This document shows positions 16,519 to 27,281 of a stretch of 64,000 nucleotides of DNA, in pieces. The DNA is from Yoonia sp. (GTDB lineage: Bacteria > Pseudomonadota > Alphaproteobacteria > Rhodobacterales > Rhodobacteraceae). The notes below the pieces were generated by a model, which was not told the origin of the DNA, made no database searches, and saw only the letters and a list, made by a program, of their open reading frames with translations. Within the stretch, counting starts at the first letter, position 1; the number at the start of each line of letters is the position of its first letter. Both the position numbers and the translations under genes were made by a program. The stretch is from positions 1 through 64,000 of the forward strand of contig JAGSGF010000005.1 in the NCBI GenBank assembly GCA_023955335.1, read 5' to 3'.

Positions 16519-18008
16519 ACGCCCTGCCCTGCCAAAATCTCACGGACCTTCGCGACCAGCTCGGTGCGCGGCACTTCGTACTGGCTGGGACGGTCTTTCC
16601 ATTCTTCAACCGTGGCGTTCTGGGCGATCTGCGCGCCAAGGATCAAATCCTTGATCTGCACCACACCATTGGCCATCTCGTCCGATCCGGCGATCACAGC
16701 CACGGGACTGTCCCGGTTATCTGCATATTTTAGCTGATTTCCGAAATTCTTTGGATTGCCCAGATACACTTCGGCACGGATACCAGCATGACGCAGCTCG
16801 GCCACCAACGTCTGGTAATATCCCATCTGGTCGCGGTCCATCACGGTCACGATCACAGGACCAACCGATTTGGTATCCAAACGGCCTTTGGCATGCAGGG
16901 CTGCCAACAGACGGTCAACACCAATCGACACTCCCGTTGCAGGGACCTCTTGTCCGGTAAACCGCTTGACCAAATCATCATAACGGCCACCACCAGCCAC
17001 AGAGCCAAAGTTACGCGGACGCCCCTTTTCGTCTTCGATTTTGAAGGTGAGTTCAGCCTCGAACACAGGACCAGTATAATAGCCAAGGCCGCGTACAACT
17101 GACGGATCAATCTCGATCCGATCAGAGGCATAGCCTTGAGCATCAAGAAGCGTCGCCATTGTCTCCAGTTCATTCACGCCAGTCACACCCGTTTCAGAGC
17201 CGTTAACCAGCTCCATCAACCGGGCCACTGTCGCAGGGCCACTGTCGCGCTTGGCTTCCATAAAGCCCATGACAATCTGTGCTTGTTCATCCGACAGCCC
17301 AGCGCCTTTGGTAAAGTCGCCACTAGCGTCCCTGCGGCCTTCGCCAAGCAAATCACGGACACCGCTCGTGCCAAGGCGATCAAACTTATCGATCGCACGC
17401 AAAACAATGCCTCGTTCCGTGCTGAATTTATCTGGATCAGATGGGTCAAGCACGCCCGCAACTTCCATCACACCATTCAAAACCTTGCGGTTATTCACAC
17501 GCACGACATAGTCGCCGCGCTCAATCCCCACGGCCTCAAGCGTATCCGCCAGCATCGCGCAAATCTCGGCATCTGCGGCCACGCTTGACGCGCCGACCGT
17601 ATCGGCATCACACTGATAAAACTGACGGAACCGACCGGGTCCGGGTTTTTCATTGCGCCACACAGGGCCCATCGCATAGCGGCGATAGGGGTTCGGAAGG
17701 TCATTGCGGTGCTGTGCATAAACACGGGCAAGCGGGGCCGTCAGGTCATAGCGCAGAGCAAGCCAATCAGCGTCTTCTTCCCACGCGAACACGCCTTCAT
17801 TGGGGCGGTCAACGTCCGGCAAAAACTTGCCCAGCGCCTCGACCGTTTCTACGGCAGGGCTTTCGAGCGCGTCAAACCCATAGCGATGATAAACTTCTGC
17901 GATCTTAGACAGCATGGCTGTACGCTGCACCACCTCTGCACCAAAATAATCACGGAAACCCTTGGGCGTTTGCGCCTTGGGACGGGGTTGCTTTTTAACT
18001 TTGGCCAT
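16515..18008 (-). CDS. hisS: Histidine--tRNA ligase
   Basis: This 497-residue class II synthetase charges tRNA-His. Visible are motif 2 ([20 protein letters not shown]), the histidine-specific [12 protein letters not shown] and [12 protein letters not shown], and a C-terminal anticodon-binding domain. The start at 18008 ([11 protein letters not shown]) or the adjacent ATG at 18011 is preferred; a longer frame from 18092 adds a proline/cysteine-rich extension not expected in the family. First gene of the hisSZG operon. Confidence 0.95.
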   Translation of the reverse strand: MAKVKKQPRPKAQTPKGFRDYFGAEVVQRTAMLSKIAEVYHRYGFDALESPAVETVEALGKFLPDVDRPNEGVFAWEEDADWLALRYDLTAPLARVYAQHRNDLPNPYRRYAMGPVWRNEKPGPGRFRQFYQCDADTVGASSVAADAEICAMLADTLEAVGIERGDYVVRVNNRKVLNGVMEVAGVLDPSDPDKFSTERGIVLRAIDKFDRLGTSGVRDLLGEGRRDASGDFTKGAGLSDEQAQIVMGFMEAKRDSGPATVARLMELVNGSETGVTGVNELETMATLLDAQGYASDRIEIDPSVVRGLGYYTGPVFEAELTFKIEDEKGRPRNFGSVAGGGRYDDLVKRFTGQEVPATGVSIGVDRLLAALHAKGRLDTKSVGPVIVTVMDRDQMGYYQTLVAELRHAGIRAEVYLGNPKNFGNQLKYADNRDSPVAVIAGSDEMANGVVQIKDLILGAQIAQNATVEEWKDRPSQYEVPRTELVAKVREILAGQGV

Positions 18009-18114
18009 CATCGCCTCGCGTCTGGTCAGGAACTTCAAGCCTGCCTTTACCAAGCCGGGGCTTGCGGGGCAATGCGCAGTTGCGGGGGGCATAGCGGAAG
18101 GCTATGTCAGGCAC

Positions 18115-18318
18115 ATGACAGATATCACCCATCTTGAAGAACAAATCGCACATTTGACGCGCACGGTCGACGACCTGTCCGATATTGTAACCCGCCAAGA
18201 GAACGAATTGGCCGTGGCGACCCGCCGTGTAGCGATGCTGATGGCACGTGAAGCAGGGCGCGAAATGGATGCAGGCGGATCAGTCCCGCTCGCGGATCAA
18301 CGCCCGCCCCACTATTAA
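18115..18318 (+). CDS. slyX: SlyX family protein
   Basis: The 67-residue protein is a short coiled coil: HLEEQIAHLTRTVDDLSDIV followed by an acidic, lysine-poor helix and the conserved tail RPPHY. This is the SlyX pattern (E. coli SlyX is about 72 residues and has no settled function). The ATG at 18115 is chosen because the preceding in-frame extension is the antisense of hisS. It diverges from hisS and ends one base before the stop of the convergent lipoprotein gene. Confidence 0.8.
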   Translation: MTDITHLEEQIAHLTRTVDDLSDIVTRQENELAVATRRVAMLMAREAGREMDAGGSVPLADQRPPHY

Positions 18319-18319
18319 A

Positions 18320-19324
18320 TTAGCGCGATGCTTCGCCCATCGCGGTGACTTCACCTTTATGCAGCAAAATATTTGCCCACGTCGGGTTTGACCCGAAGTT
18401 GCGATACGCGGTGATAAACGTGGTGGTCTTGGCCAAGCGGTCAAGCTTGCGCCCACACGGCTGTCGCGTCCCAACTCCACAGAACCCAGCCTTGACCTGC
18501 TCATACGCATTGTCAGTCACGCTATAGGCGATCCGATTGTTGGACGGCAAGTAGCGGACGACCTCATGCGTGCCGATATCCCCCATGAGGGACGTGGCGG
18601 CGGTGAACTGGCGCGCGCAGCGGTCTTTAAACCCAGTGATGTAATGAGTGCGCAAGGCAGTCGCATTCGGGATCGTGTCATACAACGTATAGCCAGCCTC
18701 TTGGCCCACTTTTGTGCCAAGTTGGCGGCTGGTCACATCGCAATTGGTTGCGATCACACCAAACGGAAGCTGCGTACCGACGGTGACAAACCGGGCATCG
18801 GGACCAGCACCGGGCGCGGGCGATGGCGCTGACGCGGCATCGGGCGCGCTGGTCACAACTGCGGCCAGCCGCGCATCTGGAACGGGTGCGGGGGCTATGA
18901 GCGTGCCGCTAAACAAGCGGCCAAAGAAACCTGCCTGCTTTGGCGCAGGCACTGTGGTCTCAGCAGCAGCGGCCAAATCAGCGGTAACCCCAACCAATTC
19001 AGGTGTCGGGCCATCTGGTACAAACGTGTCATCTGGCAAAGCGGGAACTTCAGGCGTGGGCACGGACGGTTTGCTCAAAAGTTGCGCAAAGAAACCCGGT
19101 TTGGCAGCCTGATCGACACTGGGATTTGGCGCTGCATCCGCAACGACGTCAACCGCGACATCCGGTAACGGCGCATCTGCGTCAGCAATCGCTTCGACAA
19201 CGGCAACAGACACCGCATCATCAGGAATATTCAGATCGCTCAACCGCGTGAAGTCATCCAGCGGATTGCCACTACAGGCCGCAAGCGAGGCGATACTTAC
19301 AATCATCGTGAGGCTGCGCACCAA
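18320..19324 (-). CDS. Predicted lipoprotein with proline/alanine-rich linker
   Basis: This 334-residue protein begins with a lipoprotein signal (MVRSLTMIVSIASLAAC, Cys17 as lipidation site). A long low-complexity Ala/Pro/Asp linker (about 30-190) follows, containing two related motifs, KPGFFAQLLSKP and QAGFFGRLFSGT. The C-terminal 145 residues form a compact domain with four cysteines (in TNCDVTSRQ, DRCARQF, AGFCGVGTRQPCGR), probably disulphide-bonded in the periplasm. I do not recognise the domain beyond conservation-type features. It would be anchored in the outer membrane with a flexible tether. Convergent with slyX. Confidence 0.75.
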   Translation of the reverse strand: MVRSLTMIVSIASLAACSGNPLDDFTRLSDLNIPDDAVSVAVVEAIADADAPLPDVAVDVVADAAPNPSVDQAAKPGFFAQLLSKPSVPTPEVPALPDDTFVPDGPTPELVGVTADLAAAAETTVPAPKQAGFFGRLFSGTLIAPAPVPDARLAAVVTSAPDAASAPSPAPGAGPDARFVTVGTQLPFGVIATNCDVTSRQLGTKVGQEAGYTLYDTIPNATALRTHYITGFKDRCARQFTAATSLMGDIGTHEVVRYLPSNNRIAYSVTDNAYEQVKAGFCGVGTRQPCGRKLDRLAKTTTFITAYRNFGSNPTWANILLHKGEVTAMGEASR

Positions 19325-19420
19325 TCCGGTCCTTCCCTGAACGTTGAATGTGTTTTAGCCGTATTGCGCGATGGCGTCCACGTATCCGAAAGACAAGGCG
19401 GTGAAACTTTGCCGATGAGA

Positions 19421-22400
19421 TCAGACTTCTTCAACTTCCATGACGCCCTCAAGGGACCGCAAAGCCCCTTTGATCTGCGGATTAACTGGGTAATCTTGGC
19501 CCAAGTCGATTTCGACCTCGCCGGGCAACGCGGGATCCATCAGGCAGAAATACACTGGGCCACGGCCGCCACGTACCTTATCGCGTGCCGCATTTTCCAA
19601 GATCGTCTGGACTGATAAAATCGCACCGGGTGCATCCAAAAATACGCGCAAGCCGGATGACCCTGCATCAGCAACAGCGGTGTCGATTGGTGCCACCGAC
19701 CGGCCCAGAAGCTTTAGCTGGTCGGCCTCCATCGTGGCCTCGCAGGTCAACACGACCTGACTGCCCGTTTCCAAATGATCGCGCGCAGCCTCGAGCGTAT
19801 CCGAGAAAAGCGTGACCTCGTACTGTCCTGTCGGATCAGACAATTGGGCAAAGGCAAACCGGTTTCCGCGCGCGGATTTCCGCTCTTGCCGCCCGCTCAC
19901 TGTACCTGCCATTTTGACGACACACGCACCACGTTCGGCCTTGGCAATCACCTCGTCCAGCGTCAGCACCTGCTTGCGTTTCAGCGCGGCCATGTAATCA
20001 TCAAGCGGGTGACCAGACAAGTAGAACCCGATCGCCTTAAATTCCTCGGCCAGCCGTTCTGCGGGCAAGAAATCATCACCACCAGCAAGACGTGGTTCGG
20101 GCAAATCATCGCCCGCTTCGCCGAACAGCGACACTTGGTTCGATGATTTTTGATCGTGGATCGCGGCAGAGTAATTCACCAACGCATCAAGCGATAACAA
20201 AACGCGACGACGGTTCGGATCAAGCACGTCGAACGCCCCTGCCCGCGCAAGCATTTCCAACGGGCGCTTGCCCACGCGCTTAATATCCACGCGGCGGGCG
20301 AAATCAAACAGGTTCACAAACTGAGCCTCCGCACGGCCCTCAACGATCAGCTTCATCGCTTCGACGCCGACGTTTTTCAACGCGCCCAGAGCATAGACCA
20401 ATTTCTGATCTTTCACATCAAACGTGGCCTGCGACCTGTTCACACAAGGCGGGATATATTTAATCCGCAGCCCCTTTTTCACCTCTTGAAAATACGTGCC
20501 CAGCTTATCTGTCAGATGGATATCGCAGTTCATCACCCCAGCCATAAACTCGACTGGATGGTTCGCCTTCAGCCACGCCGTTTGATAGCTGACGACCGCA
20601 TAAGCGGCGGCGTGGGATTTGTTAAATCCGTAGTTCGCAAATTTCTCAAGAAGGTCAAAAACCTCCGACGCCTTTTTCTTATCAACGCCGTTTTCCATCG
20701 CCCCTTTTTCAAACTTGGGGCGTTCCTTGGCCATTTCCTCGGCGATCTTTTTACCCATGGCACGGCGCAACAGATCAGCCCCACCAAGGCTGTATCCGGC
20801 CATAACCTGAGCGATCTGCATAACCTGTTCTTGGTAAACGATAATGCCTTGGGTTTCGGACAGCAGATAGTCAATCGACGGATGAACGGATTCAATGTCC
20901 TTGAGCCCGTTCTTGACCTCGCAATAGGTCGGGATGTTCTCCATCGGACCGGGACGGTATAGCGCGACAAGGGCCACAATATCCTCGATGCAGGTCGGCT
21001 TCATCCGTTTCAGCGCATCCATCATGCCGCTGGATTCCACTTGGAACACGGCGATGGTTTTGGCGGAGGCATAAAGTTTGTACGACGCCTCATCATCTAA
21101 CGGGATCGTGCCAATGTCGTTCGGCAAGGCGGCTGGCGGGTCAAACAACGTATTCCCCGCCGCATCCACATGCAAAGGCCGCCCCGATTTCACAATCAGG
21201 TCTACCGCATTCTGGATGACGGTCAGGGTTTTCAGCCCCAAGAAATCGAACTTAACCAACCCGGCCTGTTCCACCCATTTCATGTTAAACTGGGTTGCGG
21301 GCATATCGGAACGGGGATCTTGGTACAGCGGCACAAGCTCGTCCAGCGGACGGTCGCTAATCACAACACCAGCCGCGTGGGTGGACGCGTTGCGCAGCAG
21401 CCCTTCGACTTGTTGGGCGTAGGTCAACAGGCGGTCAACGACCTCTTCGTTCTTGGCCTCTTCGCGCAGACGGGGTTCATCCGCCAACGCCTTTTCGATG
21501 CTGACAGGCTTGACCCCTTCAACAGGGATCATCTTGGACAGACGGTCGACCTGCCCATACGGCATCTGCAAAACGCGGCCCACATCGCGCACGGCGGCCT
21601 TGGACAAAAGCGCGCCGAATGTGATGATCTGGCCCACCCGGTCGCGGCCATATTTATCTTGGACGTAGCGGATCACCTCTTCGCGGCGGTCCATGCAAAA
21701 ATCGATATCAAAATCGGGCATCGACACACGCTCAGGGTTCAAGAACCGCTCGAACAATAGCGAATATCGCAGCGGATCAAGGTCGGTGATCAGTAGCGCA
21801 TAGGCCACAAGGCTCCCTGCACCCGACCCACGGCCAGGTCCAACAGGGATGCTGCTTTCTTTGGCGTATTTGATAAAATCCGCAACGATCAGAAAGTAGC
21901 CGGGGAACCCCATGCCTTCGATGATATCAAGCTCGAAATCCAACCGTGCTTGGTATTCTTCCAACGTCACCGCATGCGGAATCACGGCCAGACGGTTCTG
22001 CAACCCTTCGTTCGCTTGCCTGCGCAATTCGACAATCTCGTTGTCAGCAAATTTGGGCAGGATCGGGTCACGCTTGTAGGTCTTAAAGGCACACCGCTTG
22101 GCAATCTCGACCGTATTCTCAATGGCCTCTGGCAAGTCTGCAAACAGCGCAATCATTTCCTGTGGCGATTTGAAATAATGTTGGGGCGTCAGACGGCGGC
22201 GAGGCTCTTGTTGGTCAACATAGGCGCCCTCGGAAATACAGATCAGCGCATCATGCGCCTCGTACAATCCCATCTTCGGGAAATAGACATCGTTTGTGGC
22301 GACCAACGGCAGGTCCTTGGCATAGGCCATCTCAATGAACCCGCGTTCGGACAACTTCTCGGCCTCGGGCAAGCCACCACCGTCAGGGTGGCGCTGCAGT

Positions 22401-22921
22401 TCGACATACAGGCGATCAGGAAAAGCCGCCGCCAACCCGTCCATCAGCGCCTCGGCCTTGGGTCGCTGACCTTGACGGAGCAACCGCCCGACAGGGCCAT
22501 CAGGCCCTCCCGAAAGACAGATCAGCCCCTCGGAATACGTGACCAAGTCATCCAGCGTGACCTGTGGCAACTGCCCACCTTGGTTCAAGTACAGACAGGA
22601 GTTCAGCTTCATCAGGTTCATATACCCTGCCTCGGACTGCGCGAGCAGAACAATGGGCGCGGGATCTTCAGGGCGTTTGCCGGGATCGGGGGGAATGTAC
22701 CCCAGATCAACCTGACAGCCGACGATGGGCTGGATACCGCTCTTGGCGGCTGTCTCGGAAAATTCGAGCGCGCAGAACATGTTGTTCACATCTGTCACTG
22801 CAACGGCAGGCATGCCCATTTTGGCAGCCATTTCAGGCAGCTTTTTGGCATGAACAGCCCCCTGCAACAGGGAATATTCGGTGTGCACACGCAGGTGGAT
22901 GAATCGGGGATCATTGGACAT
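19421..22921 (-). CDS. dnaE: DNA polymerase III subunit alpha
   Basis: The 1166-residue replicative polymerase begins with a PHP domain (HLRVHTEYSLLQGAV), followed by the C-family polymerase core with the catalytic aspartates in MPDFDIDFCMDRR, the GPGRGSGAGSLV loop, a helix-hairpin-helix region and an OB-fold near GTVSGRQERKS. Length matches DnaE1. The start at 22921 gives MSNDPRFIHLRVH. A gap of 96 bases separates its stop from the lipoprotein gene. Nothing looks truncated. Confidence 0.97.
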   Translation of the reverse strand: MSNDPRFIHLRVHTEYSLLQGAVHAKKLPEMAAKMGMPAVAVTDVNNMFCALEFSETAAKSGIQPIVGCQVDLGYIPPDPGKRPEDPAPIVLLAQSEAGYMNLMKLNSCLYLNQGGQLPQVTLDDLVTYSEGLICLSGGPDGPVGRLLRQGQRPKAEALMDGLAAAFPDRLYVELQRHPDGGGLPEAEKLSERGFIEMAYAKDLPLVATNDVYFPKMGLYEAHDALICISEGAYVDQQEPRRRLTPQHYFKSPQEMIALFADLPEAIENTVEIAKRCAFKTYKRDPILPKFADNEIVELRRQANEGLQNRLAVIPHAVTLEEYQARLDFELDIIEGMGFPGYFLIVADFIKYAKESSIPVGPGRGSGAGSLVAYALLITDLDPLRYSLLFERFLNPERVSMPDFDIDFCMDRREEVIRYVQDKYGRDRVGQIITFGALLSKAAVRDVGRVLQMPYGQVDRLSKMIPVEGVKPVSIEKALADEPRLREEAKNEEVVDRLLTYAQQVEGLLRNASTHAAGVVISDRPLDELVPLYQDPRSDMPATQFNMKWVEQAGLVKFDFLGLKTLTVIQNAVDLIVKSGRPLHVDAAGNTLFDPPAALPNDIGTIPLDDEASYKLYASAKTIAVFQVESSGMMDALKRMKPTCIEDIVALVALYRPGPMENIPTYCEVKNGLKDIESVHPSIDYLLSETQGIIVYQEQVMQIAQVMAGYSLGGADLLRRAMGKKIAEEMAKERPKFEKGAMENGVDKKKASEVFDLLEKFANYGFNKSHAAAYAVVSYQTAWLKANHPVEFMAGVMNCDIHLTDKLGTYFQEVKKGLRIKYIPPCVNRSQATFDVKDQKLVYALGALKNVGVEAMKLIVEGRAEAQFVNLFDFARRVDIKRVGKRPLEMLARAGAFDVLDPNRRRVLLSLDALVNYSAAIHDQKSSNQVSLFGEAGDDLPEPRLAGGDDFLPAERLAEEFKAIGFYLSGHPLDDYMAALKRKQVLTLDEVIAKAERGACVVKMAGTVSGRQERKSARGNRFAFAQLSDPTGQYEVTLFSDTLEAARDHLETGSQVVLTCEATMEADQLKLLGRSVAPIDTAVADAGSSGLRVFLDAPGAILSVQTILENAARDKVRGGRGPVYFCLMDPALPGEVEIDLGQDYPVNPQIKGALRSLEGVMEVEEV

Positions 22922-22968
22922 GGCTTAATCTACCTGCTGGGTGGGCAGGAGCAAGCAGCTTTGACGGA

Positions 22969-22997
22969 TTGACGACCATTGTACGGTTACCCATAAC
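22969..22997 (+). promoter_or_regulatory. Candidate promoter of the ArsR-type gene
   Basis: TTGACG at 22969-22974 and CATAAC at 22992-22997 are 17 bases apart. Transcription would then begin at about 23004-23005, on or next to the ATG at 23005, giving a leaderless message. This also explains why the TTG at 22969 is unlikely to be a start codon. Confidence 0.4.
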
Positions 22998-23004
22998 GCT
23001 TAGT

Positions 23005-23346
23005 ATGCGTGAAATAACACCCCAGCTAAACGCCTGCTTTTCTGCCCTGTCAGACCCGACACGACGGGCCGTGATAGAGACATTGGCGCGCGCGCCAGCA
23101 ACCGTTTCAGCCCTGCACGCACCACACGCGATGGCGTTGCCGACATTCATGCGGCACCTCGGCGTGCTGGAAAACTGCGGGCTTGTGCGGTCAGAAAAAT
23201 CCGGGCGCGTCCGGACATGCTTTATCGAGCCAGCCCCGTTGTTAGAGGTTCAGGGCTGGATGGAATGGCAGCGTATCGTGTTTGAAAAACAACTGGATAC
23301 ACGCGACCAACTTTTGATGCCTTTGGACTACGTCCCAAAATCCTAG
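23005..23346 (+). CDS. ArsR family winged-helix transcriptional regulator
   Basis: The 113-residue product has an ArsR-type winged helix: ALSDPTRRAVIETLARAP, a recognition region around PTFMRHLGVLENCGLVRSEK, and the wing GRVRTCFIEPAPL. The cysteine metal-site motif of ArsR/SmtB sensors is absent, so it is closer to the small regulators often paired with SRPBCC or other genes. ATG 23005 is preferred over TTG 22969, which overlaps a -35 element. No Shine-Dalgarno sequence is visible. It precedes the xdh operon by 276 bases; whether it controls xdh is unknown. Confidence 0.82.
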   Translation: MREITPQLNACFSALSDPTRRAVIETLARAPATVSALHAPHAMALPTFMRHLGVLENCGLVRSEKSGRVRTCFIEPAPLLEVQGWMEWQRIVFEKQLDTRDQLLMPLDYVPKS

Positions 23347-23622
23347 AGGGCGGTTATTTCAGCCAGACTGACCCGTTCTGACACAAACAACAGCCATCAT
23401 TCGCATCGCTTCCGGCTGCCAGGCGATAGGTACGAACGCCATGCAAAGCGGGATGTCCAGCGAGTTTTCACCGGACTTATCGCACAATTTCCGCGAAAAC
23501 GCTTGATTTATGTGGCGCGCAGCGCTTTCATGGACCCACGCTCTGGGGGCTATCCGTCTACGTCGCATCGACTGATCGCCACGAACCCGACAAACATTTG
23601 GTAACGCGGCAGGTCTACACGT

Positions 23623-24978
23623 ATGAAAGTGACGTTTCTTCTCAATGGGGAAACCGTGGAGGTGGATTCACCTGCCACGCAAACTCTGCTGGATTGGCTT
23701 CGGGTTGAACGCGGCCTGACTGGCACTAAAGAAGGCTGCAACGAAGGCGACTGCGGGGCCTGTTCCGTGGTTGTGACAGACAGGGATACCAAACGCGCGC
23801 TGAACGCCTGCATCCTGTTTATGCCACAACTTCACGGAAAAGCAGTGCGCACCGTGGAGGGGATCAGCGCACCCGACGGCACGCTACATCCTGTCCAACA
23901 AGCCATGGTCGATCATCATGGGTCACAATGCGGTTTCTGCACGCCCGGGTTCATCGCGTCGATGGCCGCAGGGCACGCAGACGGCCGTACGGACCACGAC
24001 AATGTGCTGGCGGGCAACTTGTGCCGCTGCACCGGGTATGCGCCAATCATTCGCGCCGCCGCAGCCGCTGCCAAAATGCCTGTTCCCGTCTGGATGAAAG
24101 AGCCTGCGCTACCAGATGGCCCCGCGTCATTTGCGCCAGACACGCTTGATGTGTTGGCCCGATGGTACGCAGCCAACCCGGATGCGACCGTAATCGCAGG
24201 CGCAACGGATGTCGGCCTTTGGGTGACCAAACAGCTTCGGGACTTGGACAACGTCGTGTTTCTAAATCGTTGCCGCGATTTGCAACAGATCACGGTGACA
24301 GACGATACAATCACGTTCGGCGCAGGCGTGACCATGGTAGATGTGCATAGCGCGCTGCGCGACCACCACCCGTCATACGCCGAAATGGTGCGCCGCTATG
24401 GGTCTCAGCAGGTCCGCGCCGCAGCGACCATCGGCGGAAACATCGCCAACGGATCCCCCATCGGGGACAATCCGCCAGCATTGATTGCGCTTGGGGCGAC
24501 CTTGCACCTTCGGCACGGCGATGTGACACGCGACATCCCGCTGCAAGATTTCTTCATCGCTTACGGCAAACAAGACCGCGCACGCGGCGAACTCGTCACT
24601 GGGGTCACGATCCCGAAATCCGCGCCCAATTTGCGGGTCTACAAACTGTCAAAACGGTTTGACCAAGACATCTCAGCTGTCTGCGGCGCATTCAACGTGA
24701 CCGTTTTGGATGGCAAAGTGACCGAGGCAATAATCGCGTTTGGCGGCATGGCGGGGACCCCGCAACGTGCAAGCAGCGTCGAAGCGGCATTGGTTGGACA
24801 CCCGTGGTCCGAGGCGACGGTAAAAGCCGCGATGCCCCTTTTTGCAGATGATTACACGCCGATGTCCGACATGCGAGCCTCGGCTGATTACCGGATGCAG
24901 ATCGCTCAAAACATGCTGCTGCGCTATTTTGCAGACCTCGCAGGAAACCCCGTCAGCGTACTGGAGGTACAACCATGA
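23623..24978 (+). CDS. xdhA: Xanthine dehydrogenase small subunit (2Fe-2S and FAD)
   Basis: This 451-residue subunit has two [2Fe-2S] sites ([12 protein letters not shown] in the ferredoxin-like domain; CGFCTPGF and [11 protein letters not shown] in the helical domain) and then an FAD-binding domain with [12 protein letters not shown] and [15 protein letters not shown]. It carries electrons from the molybdenum site to NAD+ or another acceptor during hypoxanthine and xanthine oxidation. Its stop overlaps xdhB by 4 bases. It is the first gene of a six- or seven-gene purine operon. Confidence 0.95.
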   Translation: MKVTFLLNGETVEVDSPATQTLLDWLRVERGLTGTKEGCNEGDCGACSVVVTDRDTKRALNACILFMPQLHGKAVRTVEGISAPDGTLHPVQQAMVDHHGSQCGFCTPGFIASMAAGHADGRTDHDNVLAGNLCRCTGYAPIIRAAAAAAKMPVPVWMKEPALPDGPASFAPDTLDVLARWYAANPDATVIAGATDVGLWVTKQLRDLDNVVFLNRCRDLQQITVTDDTITFGAGVTMVDVHSALRDHHPSYAEMVRRYGSQQVRAAATIGGNIANGSPIGDNPPALIALGATLHLRHGDVTRDIPLQDFFIAYGKQDRARGELVTGVTIPKSAPNLRVYKLSKRFDQDISAVCGAFNVTVLDGKVTEAIIAFGGMAGTPQRASSVEAALVGHPWSEATVKAAMPLFADDYTPMSDMRASADYRMQIAQNMLLRYFADLAGNPVSVLEVQP

Positions 24979-27281
24979 GCGTTGGGAAACCCCTCCCCCA
25001 CGATGCGGGCACCCTGCATGTCACTGGCACTGCGCGCTACATCGATGACATCCCTGCCCCCGCAAACACCCTTCACCTTGCGTTTGGCATGTCGGACTGT
25101 GCAGCTGGAACGATCACATCAATGAATTTGGATGTCGTGCGCGCTACGGGTGGCGTGGTTGCGGTGCTCACGGCCGACGATTTGCCGTTTGCCAATGACG
25201 TATCGCCATCTGCCCATGACGAACCATTGCTGGCCACCGGAACGATCCATTATCTGGGCCAACCGCTGTTCATGGTTGTGGCAACCAGCCACCTTGCAGC
25301 CCGCAAAGCCGCACGTCTGGGTAAGATTGAAGTCGATGAAGTCGTACCAATCCTGACCATCGACGAGGCCCTCGCCGCAGACAGCCGATTTGAAGACGGT
25401 CCGCGTATTTGGACAAAAGGCGATGTGGACGCGGCACTGAAAGACGCACCTCACCGCCTGTCGGGCACAATCGAGATGGGTGGCCAAGAGCATTTCTATC
25501 TCGAAGGTCAAGCAGCCCTCGCGCTGCCGCAAGAAGGCGGCGACATGGTCGTACATTCATCGACCCAACACCCGACCGAGATCCAGCATAAAGTGGCCGA
25601 AGCCTTGGGCGTTCCAATGCACGCGGTCCGCTGCGAGGTGCGCCGGATGGGCGGTGGTTTTGGCGGCAAGGAAAGCCAAGGCAACGCGCTGGCCGTTGGC
25701 TGTGCGGTGGCGGCCCGCGCCACGGGCCGGCCGTGCAAAATGCGCTACGACCGCGACGACGATATGATGATCACCGGCAAGCGGCATGATTTCCGTATTT
25801 CCTATGACATTGGGTTTGATGACACCGGTCGCCTGACCGGCGTTGACTTTACGCAGCTGACCCGCTGCGGGTGGGCGCTGGATCTTTCGATCCCTGTCGC
25901 GGATCGGGCCATGCTGCACGCCGATAACGCCTACCTGCTGCCGACAGCCCGGATCACGTCGCACCGTTTGAAAACCAACACCCAAAGCGCCACCGCCTAT
26001 CGCGGCTTTGGTGGACCACAAGGTGTGTTGGGAATCGAGCGTGTGATGGATCACATTGCTGCCGCATTGGGTCGCGACCCTGTGGCTGTGAGGCAGGCGA
26101 ATTATTATACCTCAAGAACTGGCAAGCAAGCGTCCAAAGACATTCCGGACCAAGTCAAACCAAACACCACACCCTATGGGATGGACGTGACCGACTTCAT
26201 TTTGCACGAGATGACGGAACGGTTATTAACAGACGCGAACTATGTAGACCGCAAGGCGACTGTTGCTGCATTTAATGCGGCCAATCCGGTGCTAAAGCGC
26301 GGGCTCGGGATCAGCCCGGTGAAGTTTGGGATATCCTTTACGTTGACCCACCTGAACCAAGCTGGCGCATTGGTACATGTGTATCAAGACGGGTCCATCC
26401 ACCTGAACCACGGAGGCACAGAGATGGGACAGGGCTTGTTCCAAAAGATAGCCCAAGTGGCCGCCAGTCGCTTTGGCGTGGATGTGTCGGCGATCAAAAT
26501 TACGGCAACGGACACCGGCAAGGTCCCAAATACGTCAGCAACTGCAGCATCATCGGGTACGGATTTAAACGGCATGGCGGTGCAAATCGCCTGCGACAAA
26601 ATCCGCGACCGAATTGCGACCTGTGTGGCCGCGCATCACGGTGGTGATGTCCGCTTTGAAAACGGACACGTCATTACCGGCGATGTGTCCATGACATTCG
26701 CTGAGGCTGCAATGCTCGCCTATACGCACCGCGTCAGCCTGTCGGCCACCGGGTTTTATAAGACCCCTGACCTAAGCTGGGACCGTATTAAGGGTGAAGG
26801 CCGGCCGTTTTACTACTTTGCCCAAGGGATCGCGCTGACTGAAGTTGTGATTGATACGCTCACTGGCGAGAACCGGATTTTACGTACCGATGTTATCCAT
26901 GACGCCGGGGCATCGCCGAACCCTGCATTGGATGTGGGTCAGATTGAGGGTGGTTATGTGCAAGGCGCGGGCTGGCTAACAACCGAAGAACTTATCTGGG
27001 ATGACAAAGGGCGTCTGCGCACACATGCCCCGTCGACTTACAAAATTCCGGCCACGTCCGACCGCCCGGATGTGTTCAATGTGTCCCTGTGGGATGCGCC
27101 AAATCCGGCCCAAACAGTGTACCGGTCCAAAGCCGTCGGTGAGCCGCCGTTTATGTTGGGAATATCTGCGTTTCTGGCTCTTTCAGATGCGATTGGCACC
27201 TGCGGCGACGCCTATCCTGCGCTTGATGCGCCCGCCACACCAGAGCGTATTTTGGCCGCTGTTGGTCGTGTGCGCACATGA
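24975..27281 (+). CDS. xdhB: Xanthine dehydrogenase molybdopterin-binding subunit
   Basis: The 768-residue large subunit binds the molybdenum cofactor and oxidises xanthine or hypoxanthine. Visible are [53 protein letters not shown], and the C-terminal segment with the active-site glutamate, [12 protein letters not shown]. Length is usual for bacterial XdhB. Overlaps of 4 bases with xdhA and xdhC mean tightly coupled expression. Confidence 0.96.
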   Translation: MSVGKPLPHDAGTLHVTGTARYIDDIPAPANTLHLAFGMSDCAAGTITSMNLDVVRATGGVVAVLTADDLPFANDVSPSAHDEPLLATGTIHYLGQPLFMVVATSHLAARKAARLGKIEVDEVVPILTIDEALAADSRFEDGPRIWTKGDVDAALKDAPHRLSGTIEMGGQEHFYLEGQAALALPQEGGDMVVHSSTQHPTEIQHKVAEALGVPMHAVRCEVRRMGGGFGGKESQGNALAVGCAVAARATGRPCKMRYDRDDDMMITGKRHDFRISYDIGFDDTGRLTGVDFTQLTRCGWALDLSIPVADRAMLHADNAYLLPTARITSHRLKTNTQSATAYRGFGGPQGVLGIERVMDHIAAALGRDPVAVRQANYYTSRTGKQASKDIPDQVKPNTTPYGMDVTDFILHEMTERLLTDANYVDRKATVAAFNAANPVLKRGLGISPVKFGISFTLTHLNQAGALVHVYQDGSIHLNHGGTEMGQGLFQKIAQVAASRFGVDVSAIKITATDTGKVPNTSATAASSGTDLNGMAVQIACDKIRDRIATCVAAHHGGDVRFENGHVITGDVSMTFAEAAMLAYTHRVSLSATGFYKTPDLSWDRIKGEGRPFYYFAQGIALTEVVIDTLTGENRILRTDVIHDAGASPNPALDVGQIEGGYVQGAGWLTTEELIWDDKGRLRTHAPSTYKIPATSDRPDVFNVSLWDAPNPAQTVYRSKAVGEPPFMLGISAFLALSDAIGTCGDAYPALDAPATPERILAAVGRVRT

